This document shows positions 32,913-42,784 of a DNA stretch of 54,383 nucleotides, piece by piece. The notes under the pieces are model-generated. The model did not search any database and was not told the DNA's origin. It saw only the letters and a program-made list of their open reading frames with translations. The position numbers and the translations under genes were made by a program. Each line of letters opens with the position of its first letter. Position 1 is the stretch's first letter. The DNA is from Paracoccaceae bacterium (GTDB lineage: Bacteria; Pseudomonadota; Alphaproteobacteria; Rhodobacterales; Rhodobacteraceae), in assembly GCA_022824005.1 (NCBI GenBank), contig JAJEBG010000010.1, positions 1 through 54,383 on the forward strand. The letters are read 5' to 3'.

Positions 32913-34004
32913 TCAATTTGGATTATTTTTTTCCTCTTTCAGTCGCTTTTCAATCGCCGATACTCTTTTGAATAGGCGCGAGAGTCGCCGCAAGTTCTTT
33001 ATGATTTCGATATTCTTTGAAATCTCTAACGCTGGCGACCCCATAACGGTCACGCCTGAACGAACACGAGAGTATATCTTGGCGGCGCCAGCGGCCATTA
33101 CATTATCGTCAATCTTAACATGGTCAGACACGCCCGTCATTCCCCCGAGCGTCACTCGGTCACCGACAATCGCCGATCCAGCGATACCGACCTGACCACA
33201 GATCAGGCAATCTCGTCCAATCTTGACATTATGCGCAATGTGGACCTGGTTATCGAGCTTGGTGCGATCACCAATAACCGTGGCCGAAACTGTCCCCCGA
33301 TCTACCGCCGTACATGCGCCAATCTCGACATCGTCACCTATTTGAACGCCCCCTAGTGAATAGATTCGGGACCATCGACCGTGCCTCTCTGAGGCAACAC
33401 TCTTCAGCGTTTTGCGAACATCTTCGATTCGGCTTCCATGTTCAGCAAAGGAGAATCCATCGCTCCCAATGACCGCATTCGCCTGCGCGATAAATCGCCG
33501 ACCAATGCTCACACCCTGTCCGATACGAACTCCCGCGTGGATAACGGCATGATCTCCAATCGACACATTTTCTTCAATGGTACAGTTGGCGGCAATTCGG
33601 CACCCCTGACCAATCAAGACGCCGTGGCCGATGACTGTGTATGCGCCCACCGATACATCATCGCCAATCACCGCCTGTTCAGAAATATACGCCAAAGGGT
33701 GAAGGCCTGACGGTTGGTGCTGCTCGGCGGCAAAGAGTTCGCTCACCGCTGACAGCGCCAATCGATGGTCACGCACCAAAATTGCCGCCTTTAAATCAAA
33801 GGATTGCCAATCAAGGTCATGCCCAAGGAGCGCTGCCCGAGCCTTTCCAGATGGAATTGAATCAGCGTAAGATTTTGACATCGCTAAGGCCAACTCGTCA
33901 CGACCGGCATCGCTGGGCTCAGCTATTCCTGTCACCATCAGATCGACATCGCCATAGGCTTTGGCTTTGAGAGCGACCGCTATGTCACGAATCTTAAGAG
34001 CCAT
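32913..34004 (-). CDS. lpxD: UDP-3-O-acylglucosamine N-acyltransferase
   Basis: 363 residues. The N-terminal uridine-binding domain (~1-105) is followed by a left-handed beta-helix of hexapeptide repeats (ISEQAVIGDDVSVGAYTVIG onward). The catalytic His lies in NQVHIAHNVKIG, and a C-terminal helix (LRRLSRLFKRVSAIEKRLKE) ends the protein. It adds the second acyl chain in lipid A synthesis, so the host makes lipid A. It stands alone here, away from the bamA-lpxD-fabZ-lpxA cluster common in proteobacteria. Confidence 0.95.
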   Translation of the reverse strand: MALKIRDIAVALKAKAYGDVDLMVTGIAEPSDAGRDELALAMSKSYADSIPSGKARAALLGHDLDWQSFDLKAAILVRDHRLALSAVSELFAAEQHQPSGLHPLAYISEQAVIGDDVSVGAYTVIGHGVLIGQGCRIAANCTIEENVSIGDHAVIHAGVRIGQGVSIGRRFIAQANAVIGSDGFSFAEHGSRIEDVRKTLKSVASERHGRWSRIYSLGGVQIGDDVEIGACTAVDRGTVSATVIGDRTKLDNQVHIAHNVKIGRDCLICGQVGIAGSAIVGDRVTLGGMTGVSDHVKIDDNVMAAGAAKIYSRVRSGVTVMGSPALEISKNIEIIKNLRRLSRLFKRVSAIEKRLKEEKNNPN

Positions 34005-34309
34005 GGCACTCTGATCTTTTCGGAGGAGAGTCAGAGGCTAAACACAATCCACCTTGATTGCAACTCACTCCCGATATGGAATCATGTCGGACACCGCACA
34101 TAAACGAAATGAAAAACACAAGGATAGGTTGACCCATCTCCGGTGAAATCAACAAAGTGGCGCATGCCATGATCATTTGACTCAACGTGGCCGTATCGGA
34201 ACAATAGTTCGCTCGTCAGTCATCGAGTCACATCTCCCTTCCACTCGTGTCGAGAGACCAAAGCACCAAGGTTTCTTCAATGGCACGACGAAAGGACCGG
34301 CGTTAATCC
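34005..34309. other. Intergenic region between lpxD and L,D-transpeptidase gene
   Basis: 305 bases. It should contain the leftward lpxD promoter. I see no convincing gene, RNA or strong hairpin in it. Confidence 0.4.
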
Positions 34310-35887
34310 CTAATTGGTTGCTGATAATGAATTGGCAAGTTGCTCATAGACCGCTTGGTCACGCCCATAGATATCCTTGCGATAGTGCACTTGATTGTCT
34401 TCGCCAACAAAGGCTGAGCGATAGGTGATATGGACGGGCAAAGGTTTGTCAAGCAACATTGTGCTCTCTCGACCACTGATCAGTATTTTATTGTAGAGAG
34501 TTTGTGGATCCTCAACCATTCGACCCAAGAGAAAATTGGCAAAATCTGCGGCCCGGTGCAGCCGAATGCAACCGTGACTGAAATTTCTTGTCTCCTGCTC
34601 GAAAAGACTTCGATGAGGTGTATCGTGCATGTAAACATTGAACAGATTGGGGAACATAAATTTAACTTGGCCGAGAGCATTTCGTGGCCCCGGTGGTTGC
34701 CTAAAATCATAAGGAAAATTGTTGGCATCAAACCGTGCGAAGTTGACTTGGCTACGAGGAATGAATCCTTGATCTTGTGAAAACATCTGCAGCAGAGGCT
34801 CGGCACTTGGATCCTTTTGGAGTTCGGGAAGGATTTCTCTGACGGTAATTGACCGCGGCACAAACCATGTCGGATTGATAACAAAATGGGTCATCAGGTC
34901 AGAAAATTCGGGTGTTTGCAATCGGTCTGAACTCTTTCCAACAACAACTCGGGTCGAAAAAATGGGCTCGCCCTTTGAGATCACATCGGCATGGAAATTG
35001 GCAATATTGACACGAACATATTCCTCGCCAAGGGGTTTGTTCAGCCAACGCTCTCTCTCAAGTGAAGCGATGACCTGTTGGCGTCGTGTCTCAGGTTCGA
35101 CATTGATCGCGTCAATGGTGATGGAGTCGGCGATGCCGTCAGGATCAAGCCCATGGTCCGACTGAAAACGTTTGACGGCAAACCACAAATTATTGGTGAA
35201 TTCAGCGACTGAGGTGCGACTCATATATCCCATGCGGATCAAGCGATTTCTTAACTTCACGACCTCGGCACCGCTATCGCCACGTCTTAATTGTTTGGCA
35301 TTGACCCGCTCCCCCCATCCGCCATTAACGATGACCCAATCCAATCGTTTCAGTTCTTTGCGCATTGTCTGGTACTGGTGCGTCGCTGGCGCGAGGCTTC
35401 TGATGTAAGTGGACGGATCTTGGCTGACAATACCCGCCAATAGAACTTCTATCGACGGCGGCTTGCGCTCGCGGGAAATCTGTTTGGCCGCTGAACCCGG
35501 ATCGATAGCTCCCGCATTAAGGCTCGAGGCGAAACGCAGATAGATTCGGCTGATTTCTGATTCGGCTTTGGCGACATTGGCAGGGGTGCGTGGCAGATTC
35601 AGAAGTTCATACACCAAATTAATCTCGGCCTCCCCGAACGGCAAACCGTGTCCCGACGCCGTATCGAGGGCATCAATCAACGCCATTAACCGTGCATTGC
35701 CGTCAGCCTCACCCGTTGTCCAAATCGGTCCATGATTTTGCGTTTTTGCCCATTCGGGATTATGTTCCATCCCGCCAAAATATCCCGACTCAGAGAGGTC
35801 AATTGTAAAGTCAAAAGCTGAAACTGCGCTCACAAAAGCGTTATTCAAAGTGAAGAGGACAGCCAACCATTTACCGATCGTGTTCAT
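34310..35887 (-). CDS. L,D-transpeptidase, YcbB/LdtD type
   Basis: 525 residues from the ATG at 35,887, chosen because it begins a signal peptide (MNTIGKWLAVLFTLNNAFVS). Then comes a large N-terminal domain (~40-230), a peptidoglycan-binding repeat (RRGDSGAEVVKLRNRLIRMG) near 230-295, and a YkuD catalytic domain. The catalytic stretch is MHDTPHRSLFEQ and NFSHGCIRLHRA, with the active Cys in SHGC. It makes 3-3 cross-links in peptidoglycan in the periplasm. It is divergent from the DUF882 gene, which also acts on cell-wall peptides, so the two may be co-regulated. Confidence 0.92.
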   Translation of the reverse strand: MNTIGKWLAVLFTLNNAFVSAVSAFDFTIDLSESGYFGGMEHNPEWAKTQNHGPIWTTGEADGNARLMALIDALDTASGHGLPFGEAEINLVYELLNLPRTPANVAKAESEISRIYLRFASSLNAGAIDPGSAAKQISRERKPPSIEVLLAGIVSQDPSTYIRSLAPATHQYQTMRKELKRLDWVIVNGGWGERVNAKQLRRGDSGAEVVKLRNRLIRMGYMSRTSVAEFTNNLWFAVKRFQSDHGLDPDGIADSITIDAINVEPETRRQQVIASLERERWLNKPLGEEYVRVNIANFHADVISKGEPIFSTRVVVGKSSDRLQTPEFSDLMTHFVINPTWFVPRSITVREILPELQKDPSAEPLLQMFSQDQGFIPRSQVNFARFDANNFPYDFRQPPGPRNALGQVKFMFPNLFNVYMHDTPHRSLFEQETRNFSHGCIRLHRAADFANFLLGRMVEDPQTLYNKILISGRESTMLLDKPLPVHITYRSAFVGEDNQVHYRKDIYGRDQAVYEQLANSLSATN

Positions 35888-36115
35888 GACTCTCGTACCG
35901 TTTACTTCAGTTCTTATCCCATTTGAGGTGACGATTTCTGACGCCACATTCCTAGAGGTAGGGAGTTGGTTAGACTACGAAAATTGACCATATTCAAGCC
36001 AAAATCAGACTCTTGATTAGAAATGTTGCATCCCCAACAAGAATCTGTTAACCTCACTCGGTATTGGAGGAGCCATACTTCAGGTGGCGAGTGTGGCTGT
36101 AACTTAGGCGAGCAG

Positions 36116-36739
36116 ATGAGCTTTAGCAGCGTCCCTCTGGCAACAGCGGCGGCACGTCGCATACAAGACGCAACAAATAACAAGTCCGAGGTTCTTCGAG
36201 CGCGCGGGTCGTCTCGTCGTGGTCTCATTCTAGGATTGGCCGCTTTTACAGGTGCATTGGCAACCCCCTCACTCATCATCGGTCGCAGCACCAAAGGCCT
36301 GAGGCGACTTCGAATGGTCAATCATCGCACGGCTGAAATGTTGGATATCGTGTATTGGCTTAACGGTGATTATATTGAAGAGTCGTTACATCTCATCAAC
36401 TACTTCATGCGTGACATTCGTGAAGATAAGTCGATGCCAATGGACAAACGCAACATCAATAACCTTGCGGCCACGCAGTTACTCCTCGAGTCGTCGGAGC
36501 CTTTCACCCTGATTTCAGGTTATCGCACACAAAAGACAAACAGTTTTTTGGCTAGACGCTCAAAAAATGTGGCCCGTAACTCTCTCCATGTCAGAGGCAT
36601 GGCCGCCGATATTCAGATGAAGAATCGCTCAGTGGCAAAAATTGCTTCTGCCGCTAAACACTGTATGTCGGGCGGTGTGGGACAATACTCATCAGATAAT
36701 TTCGTTCATATTGATTGCGGCAGAACACGGGCTTGGTGA
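36116..36739 (+). CDS. DUF882/YcbK-type murein endopeptidase, Tat-exported
   Basis: 207 residues from the ATG at 36,116; the upstream in-frame extension lacks signal character. The start has a twin-arginine motif, SSRRGLILGLAAFTGA. The rest is a peptidase M15-like DUF882 domain: LISGYRTQKTN, SLHVRGMAADI (zinc ligands His and Asp), and FVHIDCGR (third ligand). It probably hydrolyses a peptidoglycan peptide bond in the periplasm after folding in the cytoplasm. It is divergent from the L,D-transpeptidase gene. Confidence 0.88.
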   Translation: MSFSSVPLATAAARRIQDATNNKSEVLRARGSSRRGLILGLAAFTGALATPSLIIGRSTKGLRRLRMVNHRTAEMLDIVYWLNGDYIEESLHLINYFMRDIREDKSMPMDKRNINNLAATQLLLESSEPFTLISGYRTQKTNSFLARRSKNVARNSLHVRGMAADIQMKNRSVAKIASAAKHCMSGGVGQYSSDNFVHIDCGRTRAW

Positions 36740-36751
36740 TAAACCGTCCTC

Positions 36752-36769
36752 ACGAGGCGGCCGCCTCGT
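36752..36769. terminator. 18-bp perfect palindrome between convergent genes
   Basis: ACGAGGCGG followed by CCGCCTCGT, no loop base, sits between the rightward DUF882 gene and the leftward proA gene. As RNA it would form a GC-rich hairpin from either direction. No T-run, so it is a possible bidirectional termination or mRNA-end element. Confidence 0.4.
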
Positions 36770-36792
36770 CGGTCATCGGCATCCGTGAGATC

Positions 36793-38052
36793 TTAAGGGC
36801 GGATAGCGCCATTCCCCTCAACAAGGTATTTGAAACTCGTTAACTGCTCCGCGCCAACGGGGCCTCGAGCATGAATCTTGCCGGTGGCAATACCAATTTC
36901 AGCGCCCATCCCAAATTCACCTCCATCGGCAAATTGTGTGGACGCGTTATGCATCAAAACTGATGAGTTCAACTGGCGAAAAAATATCCCCGCTGTGTTT
37001 GAAGATTCTGTGATGATGGCGTCCGTATGCTGCGAGCCAAATTCTCTGATATGATCAACGGCACCATCAACTCCGTCCACGAGTTTAGCGGCGATCACCA
37101 TATCCAAGTACTCTTTGCCAAAATCCTCGGGCGACGAGTCAACTGTTCCCGACAACTCTTTGAGGTCACCAGAGGCTCGAACTTCGACCCCTTTCGCCAA
37201 TAGGTCAAGAATAAAAGGTGCCCCGTGTTTGACATAGAATTTCCGATCAATCAGAAGACATTCGGCCGCGCTACAAATTCCACACCGACGAGTCTTGGAA
37301 TTCAAAACTATACGACGTGCCTTTTCAACATCAGCATCTGCGTCAATATATACATGGCAAATACCCTCAAGATGGGCAAAAACTGGAACGCGGGCCTCTT
37401 CCTCCACGCGTGAAACCAAGTTCTTTCCTCCCCTCGGTACAATCACATCGATATATTGGTACATTCTCAACATTTCGCCAACAGCTTGTCTGTCCTTTGT
37501 GGGAACCCGCTGTATGACAGTTTTGGGAAGGGACGCAGATTGCAGCCCATCAATGAGGCAATCATGGAGTATTTTTGATGAAAACCAACTATCTGAACCG
37601 CCACGGAGAATGGAGGCATTCCCCGACTTGAGGCAAAGCGCGCCTGCGTCAATCATCACGTTGGGACGCGATTCAAAGATGACACCCACCACACCTAATG
37701 GAGTACGAACTCTTTTAATATGAAGCCCATTGGGACGGGACCATTCCGCCATAACCTCACCGACGGGGTCTTTCATATCTGCGACGGTCATTAGCGAGGT
37801 GTAAATGGCATCCAATCTCTCCTCATCAAGCGACAATCGATCTAGCATTGCCTCGGTCAAACCTTTTGAATGACCTGCTTCAATATCCTTTTGGTTCGCC
37901 AATAGGATTTCATCTTTTCGGGATTTAATTGACTCGGCCGCACCTCTCAAAGCAGCGACTTTGCAACGGGTATCAACGCTGGCTAGGGAGGCCGCCGCGG
38001 CAGCGGCGGCCTTACCCATTTCATGCATCATTGTGGCGATGGAAGACATCAT
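36793..38052 (-). CDS. proA: Glutamate-5-semialdehyde dehydrogenase
   Basis: 419 residues from the ATG at 38,052, which has a GGAG site at the right distance; the longer frame is unlikely. Family motifs: [28 protein letters not shown], and the catalytic cysteine in [13 protein letters not shown]. It reduces glutamyl-5-phosphate in proline synthesis. It is the last gene of obg-proB-proA, 43 bases after proB. An alanine-rich stretch near the N-terminus is normal for alphaproteobacteria. Confidence 0.95.
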   Translation of the reverse strand: MMSSIATMMHEMGKAAAAAAASLASVDTRCKVAALRGAAESIKSRKDEILLANQKDIEAGHSKGLTEAMLDRLSLDEERLDAIYTSLMTVADMKDPVGEVMAEWSRPNGLHIKRVRTPLGVVGVIFESRPNVMIDAGALCLKSGNASILRGGSDSWFSSKILHDCLIDGLQSASLPKTVIQRVPTKDRQAVGEMLRMYQYIDVIVPRGGKNLVSRVEEEARVPVFAHLEGICHVYIDADADVEKARRIVLNSKTRRCGICSAAECLLIDRKFYVKHGAPFILDLLAKGVEVRASGDLKELSGTVDSSPEDFGKEYLDMVIAAKLVDGVDGAVDHIREFGSQHTDAIITESSNTAGIFFRQLNSSVLMHNASTQFADGGEFGMGAEIGIATGKIHARGPVGAEQLTSFKYLVEGNGAIRP

Positions 38053-38095
38053 TTTTCTCCAGTCAAGATTCAACTCCTGGCCGCGACGACCATCG

Positions 38096-39259
38096 TCAAT
38101 GACCGCCATCCCTTTTGGATGTCTCTGTCGCGTCAATCAATGGCGTCATATCATCACGGTGAATGAGGGCCGCTCGGGCTGGATAGCCTAGTATGGCAGG
38201 AATATCGTCGGACTTCTTTCCCATAATCCTTTGCGTCTCGCCACTCGTATAGCGCGACAGTCCAATATAGACCATTGACGTATCAGGGCCACCAACACCA
38301 ACCGAATCACCTCTATCAAACTCACCATCCACGCCGACAACTCCTGCCGGGAGAAGTGAATTACCATGATGGAGGGCTCGGAGAGCACCTTGATCGACAA
38401 TCAATCGTCCTCGTGGCTTCATCGCTGCGATCCATTGCTTTCGCGCCGATTGGGGGTCGCCTTGTGGTAGGAACAATGTGCCCTTTCCTCCTTGCCACAA
38501 TGCACGAAGAGGAGATCGCCTAGTGCCATTGGCGATGATCGTTGCACATCCGGCACTTGACGCGGTCTTCGCCGCTTGAATTTTGGTGACCATTCCCCCC
38601 TTTGACATGTCTGAGACCGAAGCCGAGGCCATGGCTTCGATTTTAGCGGTGATGGTTGGGACACGATCAATAAGTTGAGCGCTTTCTGGATGGACACGCG
38701 GGTCAAGATCGTAAAACCCGTTAACGTCTGAGAGCAGAATCATACAATCCGCGTTGGTCATGACCGCGACTTGTGCGGCTAATCGATCGTTGTCACCAAA
38801 ACGAATCTCGTCAGTCGCCACCGAGTCGTTCTCATTCACAACAGGAACGACTCCTTGATCGAGCAAGCTTTCGAAGGTCGCACGCGAATTCAAATAACGT
38901 CGCCGATGTCGACTCACATCGAGTGTCAAAAGAATCTGGGCCGCCCATAAATTGTGCCGCTGAAGGGCTTCTTCATAATGGTACGCGAGACGAATTTGAC
39001 CCACTGCCGCCGCCGCTTGAATTTGCTCAAGGGGTAAGTTGCCGATCCCAAGCCCAAGCATTTTGCGTCCCAAAGCGATTGAACCGGATGAAACGATAAG
39101 GGGCGTTGTTCCCCTCGACTTCAGCCAAGCGACATCGTCAATAAGCGCTTGCAGCCATTGGTGACGCAATTGGCCGATGGACGCGTCCACTAAGAGGGAT
39201 GAACCAATTTTAATGACGACCCGCCTCGCATGGGTTATGCAGCTTGTTACGGTGTCCAT
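38096..39259 (-). CDS. proB: Glutamate 5-kinase with PUA domain
   Basis: 387 residues. The amino-acid-kinase domain (~10-265) has [46 protein letters not shown] and [14 protein letters not shown]-terminal PUA domain (~285-370) includes [24 protein letters not shown]. It makes glutamyl-5-phosphate, the first step to proline, and is usually inhibited by proline. Its start overlaps the end of obg by 13 bases. Confidence 0.95.
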   Translation of the reverse strand: MDTVTSCITHARRVVIKIGSSLLVDASIGQLRHQWLQALIDDVAWLKSRGTTPLIVSSGSIALGRKMLGLGIGNLPLEQIQAAAAVGQIRLAYHYEEALQRHNLWAAQILLTLDVSRHRRRYLNSRATFESLLDQGVVPVVNENDSVATDEIRFGDNDRLAAQVAVMTNADCMILLSDVNGFYDLDPRVHPESAQLIDRVPTITAKIEAMASASVSDMSKGGMVTKIQAAKTASSAGCATIIANGTRRSPLRALWQGGKGTLFLPQGDPQSARKQWIAAMKPRGRLIVDQGALRALHHGNSLLPAGVVGVDGEFDRGDSVGVGGPDTSMVYIGLSRYTSGETQRIMGKKSDDIPAILGYPARAALIHRDDMTPLIDATETSKRDGGH

Positions 39260-40287
39260 GCATGCGCCCTTTCTCGCAGAGCCAAATTCTGATTTCGTGT
39301 CAACTTCACCAGTGAAATGGCGCGTTTGAGATTGTCTTGAACCCCCTCACCTGTCAACGCTGACAGGCAACCGACATATTGAAGGCCACTAGCCTCCTTG
39401 AGTTGGTGCACTTTCGATTGCTGTTCTTCGACACTTAAACAATCAGCTTTGCTGAGAAGGGTGATTCGTGGCTTTTCCGCTAATCCCTTTCCATACCGAT
39501 CAATCTCTTCAATGATGGTATGATAGTCGTCAACGATCTGTTCATTCGAAATATCAACCAAATGAATCAATATCTGACATCTTTCAATATGACCAAGAAA
39601 TCGGTCTCCAATCCCTCGACCTTGATGAGCTCCCTCAATCAAGCCCGGGATGTCAGCTATCACAATTTCCGTCTCTTCCTGAACGACCATACCGAGCATA
39701 GGATGAAGAGTCGTGAAAGGGTATGAGGCCACTTTGGGACGCGCCCGTGTGACGGCGCCCAAAAAGGTCGATTTCCCGGCATTCGGCAAACCAAGGAGGC
39801 CGATATCTGCAAATAATTTAAGGCGCAGCCAAAGATTGAGTTCGATCCCCGCCTGACCCGGATTGGCCTTCCGAGGGGCTTGGTTGGTCGACGATAGAAA
39901 ACGCCGGTTGCCAAAACCCCCTTTGCCGCCGATCGCTAGCCTCTCGCTCTGACCATTCTCCACTAGGTCAAATAGGATTATGGATTGACTCTCATCAAGA
40001 ACTTCCGTCCCGACAGGCACTTTGATGGTGATATTCTTGCCGTTCGCGCCGTGACAGCGTTGGCCCCGACCAGGCCGCCCATCGGGAGCGATCACATGTC
40101 GTCTGTAACGAAAATCAATCAAGGTATTGAGGTCCGATACGGCCTCTATGAAAACGCTACCTCCATCGCCCCCGTCACCGCCGTCAGGGCCACCAAATTC
40201 GACGAATTTTTCTCGACGAAAACTCGCCGCCCCATGCCCCCCCGAACCGGAGCGAATCTGAATCTTAGCGAGGTCAAGAAATTGCAT
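39247..40287 (-). CDS. obg: GTPase Obg/CgtA
   Basis: 346 residues. The glycine-rich Obg fold (~1-158; RSGSGGHGAASFRREKFVEF, GGDGGDGGSV) precedes a GTPase domain with G1 GLPNAGKST, G3 DIPGLIEGAHQGRG and G4 LSKADC. There is no C-terminal extension domain, as in many proteobacteria. It is a ribosome-assembly and stress-linked GTPase. It lies in the conserved neighbourhood rplU-rpmA-obg-proB-proA, about 80 bases after rpmA. Confidence 0.96.
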   Translation of the reverse strand: MQFLDLAKIQIRSGSGGHGAASFRREKFVEFGGPDGGDGGDGGSVFIEAVSDLNTLIDFRYRRHVIAPDGRPGRGQRCHGANGKNITIKVPVGTEVLDESQSIILFDLVENGQSERLAIGGKGGFGNRRFLSSTNQAPRKANPGQAGIELNLWLRLKLFADIGLLGLPNAGKSTFLGAVTRARPKVASYPFTTLHPMLGMVVQEETEIVIADIPGLIEGAHQGRGIGDRFLGHIERCQILIHLVDISNEQIVDDYHTIIEEIDRYGKGLAEKPRITLLSKADCLSVEEQQSKVHQLKEASGLQYVGCLSALTGEGVQDNLKRAISLVKLTRNQNLALRERAHAWTP

Positions 40288-40368
40288 AGAATGATCTCAC
40301 AGGGTGGCATCGCCAAATCGGAAAAGTCGAATGACGATAACGACCTCATCAGAACCCGCGAGTTGAAA

Positions 40369-40635
40369 CTAGACAGACTCCAAATTTGATCGCACAGAGA
40401 CGAAGTTTCGTCTTTTGAAACCTTTTGAGAACACCACTTTCCCATCCGTGACGGCAAAGATGGTGTGGTCTTTGCCGATGCCCGTGCCTTCACCCGGCCA
40501 GAACCGATTGCCCCGCTGTCGAACAATGATATGGCCTGCTGACACAGACTCACCGCCGAATTTCTTGAGACCCAGTCTGCGACCCGCTGAATCGCGACCA
40601 TTGCCTGACGAGCCCCCTGCTTTTTTATGTGCCAT
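40369..40635 (-). CDS. rpmA: 50S ribosomal protein L27
   Basis: 88 residues, [20 protein letters not shown] at the start, [20 protein letters not shown] in the middle. Length and motifs are normal. The N-terminus reaches toward the peptidyl-transferase centre in known ribosomes. It follows rplU by 33 bases. Confidence 0.97.
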   Translation of the reverse strand: MAHKKAGGSSGNGRDSAGRRLGLKKFGGESVSAGHIIVRQRGNRFWPGEGTGIGKDHTIFAVTDGKVVFSKGFKRRNFVSVRSNLESV

Positions 40636-40668
40636 TCTCTCTAATCCTTTATCGGACGCCTAGCCTGT

Positions 40669-41169
40669 TTAATCCTTTTTGCCGATGGCGGGAACGTCGA
40701 TCCGCTCAACCAAACATCGCATCGAATACTTCCGCACACCTTTGGTGCGTTTTGATGAATTCTTGCGCCGCCGACGTTTGAAATTGACTTCTCTTTCAAG
40801 TCTCACATTATTGTCCCATTTGAGTTGCACCGTCGCGCCCTCAATTTGGGGTGTGCCCAAGATAGTCTTCTCGCCCGTCGCCATCAAGACATTCTCAACG
40901 ATTGAAGAGTCGGCTGCGAAGTTCTTCTGACTCGGCAAAGTGATCGTCTCGCCCTCCCGAACAACATATTGCTTTCCCCCATAATGCATGACCGCCTGAA
41001 GGGGTTCGACTTTTTTTGACTTTCCTCTCGCTTTTGTTTGAGGTTGCGAGCGATCATCCTTTGATGATTCTTGGCTGGCCTCAGATTGACTCCTTTTGAT
41101 GCTCGCCCCCTCTTTCTCTCCCCGGCCCGCTTGGGTTTCGACAGCCGTCGTCTCGATTTCTACCATCAT
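40669..41169 (-). CDS. rplU: 50S ribosomal protein L21 with N-terminal extension
   Basis: 166 residues against about 100 for ordinary L21. The L21 core begins near residue 57 (LQAVMHYGGKQYVVREGETI) and includes FKRRRRKNSSKRTKG, the RNA-binding loop. The first ~55 residues are a polar, low-complexity stretch rich in Ser, Lys, Gln and Glu. There is no Met at the usual start position, so the extension is likely translated. A start at the internal Met61 would remove core residues. Confidence 0.9.
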   Translation of the reverse strand: MMVEIETTAVETQAGRGEKEGASIKRSQSEASQESSKDDRSQPQTKARGKSKKVEPLQAVMHYGGKQYVVREGETITLPSQKNFAADSSIVENVLMATGEKTILGTPQIEGATVQLKWDNNVRLEREVNFKRRRRKNSSKRTKGVRKYSMRCLVERIDVPAIGKKD

Positions 41170-41505
41170 CCATTATCCCATGAGAAAAAGTTGGTGCCAG
41201 ATTGCTTGATCTCTAGCCTTCGCTTCCAAACTTCTCCTTATCACAAACTCCTATCTTGATGTCAAGCAGAGATTGGGCAACGTCTGACTCATTCTCAAAA
41301 AGATTTATGAAGACGGAACTTGTGACTCGCATTTTTGTTATCTTGGCAACGGCTGTTCTCTTCACAGAATTTGCTGTTGCCAACCCGTTATCTTGAGATT
41401 AGAATGTGATGGCTTTTGCATGAACAAGGTTTCGCACCGCTCGTGTATGGTCGCAAAAGCCTCTATCGCCATACTTTGAAGTGCGCGTCATTTGGAAGTC
41501 TGAAG
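41170..41505. other. Divergent region between rplU and rpsF
   Basis: 336 bases. It holds the promoters of two ribosomal-protein operons and a perfect 8-bp inverted repeat (41,343-41,383). No gene is convincing; a 30-codon in-frame extension of rpsF is rejected. Confidence 0.5.
41343..41383 (+). promoter_or_regulatory. Inverted repeat upstream of rpsF
   Basis: TTGGCAAC (41,343-41,350) and GTTGCCAA (41,376-41,383) flank a 25-base loop, 122 bases before the rpsF start. Leaders of rpsF-rpsR operons often bind the S6:S18 pair through a hairpin. I cannot show the expected CCG bulge here, so this is only a candidate. Confidence 0.3.
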
Positions 41506-41859
41506 ATGACAATATTCTATGAGCATGTGCTGATTGCACGGCAAGATTTGTCTACTGCCCAAGCTGAAGAACTCTGCGATCACTTTGTCGCCACTCTTGA
41601 GGAGAATGGGGGACATTTGGTTGGCAAAGAAAGCTGGGGTTTACAAAAGATGGCCTATCGGATCAAAAAGAACCGAAAAGGTCATTATTTTCTCCTTAAA
41701 ACTGACTCGGCACCGGCGGCGGTTCAAGAAATGGAGCGCTTGATGCGCTTGCATGAAGATGTGTTGCGGGTGCTGACGGTTCGAGTGAAATCCCACAGCG
41801 ATCAACCCTCGCCAATGATGCAGAAACAGACAGAAAGTCATTCCAAATCCAGTGCCTAA
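41506..41859 (+). CDS. rpsF: 30S ribosomal protein S6
   Basis: 117 residues from the ATG at 41,506, behind GGAAG. Core motifs are MTIFYEHVLIARQDLS, GLQKMAYRIKKNRKGHY and DVLRVLTVRV. The C-terminal ~18 residues are a polar tail (Gln, Ser, Lys), common in alphaproteobacteria. It pairs with S18 in the 30S platform, and the genes are adjacent. Confidence 0.94.
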   Translation: MTIFYEHVLIARQDLSTAQAEELCDHFVATLEENGGHLVGKESWGLQKMAYRIKKNRKGHYFLLKTDSAPAAVQEMERLMRLHEDVLRVLTVRVKSHSDQPSPMMQKQTESHSKSSA

Positions 41860-41883
41860 AGAGCCAGAAGGAAAGTGAGCAAA

Positions 41884-42111
41884 ATGTCCAAGAGAACATT
41901 CTTCCGTCGTAAAAAAGTGTGCCCCTTTTCAGGCGAGAAGGCACCGAAAATTGATTACAAAGACGTCAAACTCCTGCAGCGCTATATCTCTGAACGCGGC
42001 AAAATCGTGCCTAGTCGGATTTCAGCGGTTTCATCAGGAAAACAGAGACAGCTTTCTTTGGCCATCAAACGGGCCCGATTTCTGGCCCTGTTGCCGTACA
42101 GCATCAGATAG
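41884..42111 (+). CDS. rpsR: 30S ribosomal protein S18
   Basis: 75 residues from the ATG at 41,884. A GTG three codons earlier is too close to the GGAAAG site. [14 protein letters not shown] at the start and [19 protein letters not shown] in the middle are typical. One cysteine remains of the zinc-type set, as in many S18 proteins. It lies between rpsF and rplI. Confidence 0.95.
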   Translation: MSKRTFFRRKKVCPFSGEKAPKIDYKDVKLLQRYISERGKIVPSRISAVSSGKQRQLSLAIKRARFLALLPYSIR

Positions 42112-42122
42112 GAGATCAACTC

Positions 42123-42752
42123 ATGCAAGTGATCTTACTCGAACGCGTCGCCAAACTTGGTCAAATGGGTGATGTTGTCTCCGTCAAGGCGGGTTACGCT
42201 CGAAATTTTCTGCTTCCGCAAGGCAAGGCCTTGCGGTCATCGGCAGCCAATCGGGCCGATTTCGAAGCCAGACGAAGTGAACTTGAGGCCAAAAATCTTG
42301 AGCTCAAGGGCGAAGCGGAAAAGGTCGCTGAGAAACTGCAAGACCGCCAATTTGTTTTAATCCGCTCCGCATCTGAAGTGGGTTCGCTTTACGGATCGGT
42401 CACTACACGCAATATTGCCGACGCTGCTAGTGCCGAAGCCGTGTCCGTTAGCCGTCAACAAATTCAACTCGAGAGGCCCATCAAAACCCTCGGCATTCAC
42501 GATGTGTCACTCGTCTTGCATTCCGAGGTTTCGGCCGGGATCAAAATCAATGTCGCAAGGTCTCATGAAGAGGCCGAACTCCAAGCACAGGGTAAAGAGG
42601 TCTTGGCAACAGGCGATGATGACGGCACAAAAGAAGAAGCCAGCGAACCTGCGCCTTCAGATGTTGATGAATTGCCTCCACCTGACGAGACAAACACTCA
42701 AGAATCCCTCGTCGAGAGTGATTCGCTAGATTCCAAGACTGATGAGTCTTGA
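42123..42752 (+). CDS. rplI: 50S ribosomal protein L9 with acidic tail
   Basis: 209 residues. The L9 N-domain ([35 protein letters not shown]) and C-domain are both present through ~residue 155. The remaining ~55 residues are acidic and proline/serine-rich ([20 protein letters not shown]), longer than in typical L9. It is the last gene of rpsF-rpsR-rplI. Confidence 0.94.
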   Translation: MQVILLERVAKLGQMGDVVSVKAGYARNFLLPQGKALRSSAANRADFEARRSELEAKNLELKGEAEKVAEKLQDRQFVLIRSASEVGSLYGSVTTRNIADAASAEAVSVSRQQIQLERPIKTLGIHDVSLVLHSEVSAGIKINVARSHEEAELQAQGKEVLATGDDDGTKEEASEPAPSDVDELPPPDETNTQESLVESDSLDSKTDES

Positions 42753-42784
42753 GGCCGGACATAGCTTTTCTTCTCTTTGAGCCA

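Noticed and set aside
41416-41505. Extended start of rpsF
   Set aside because: The 30 extra residues have no S6 likeness, and the ATG at 41,506 has a proper ribosome site.
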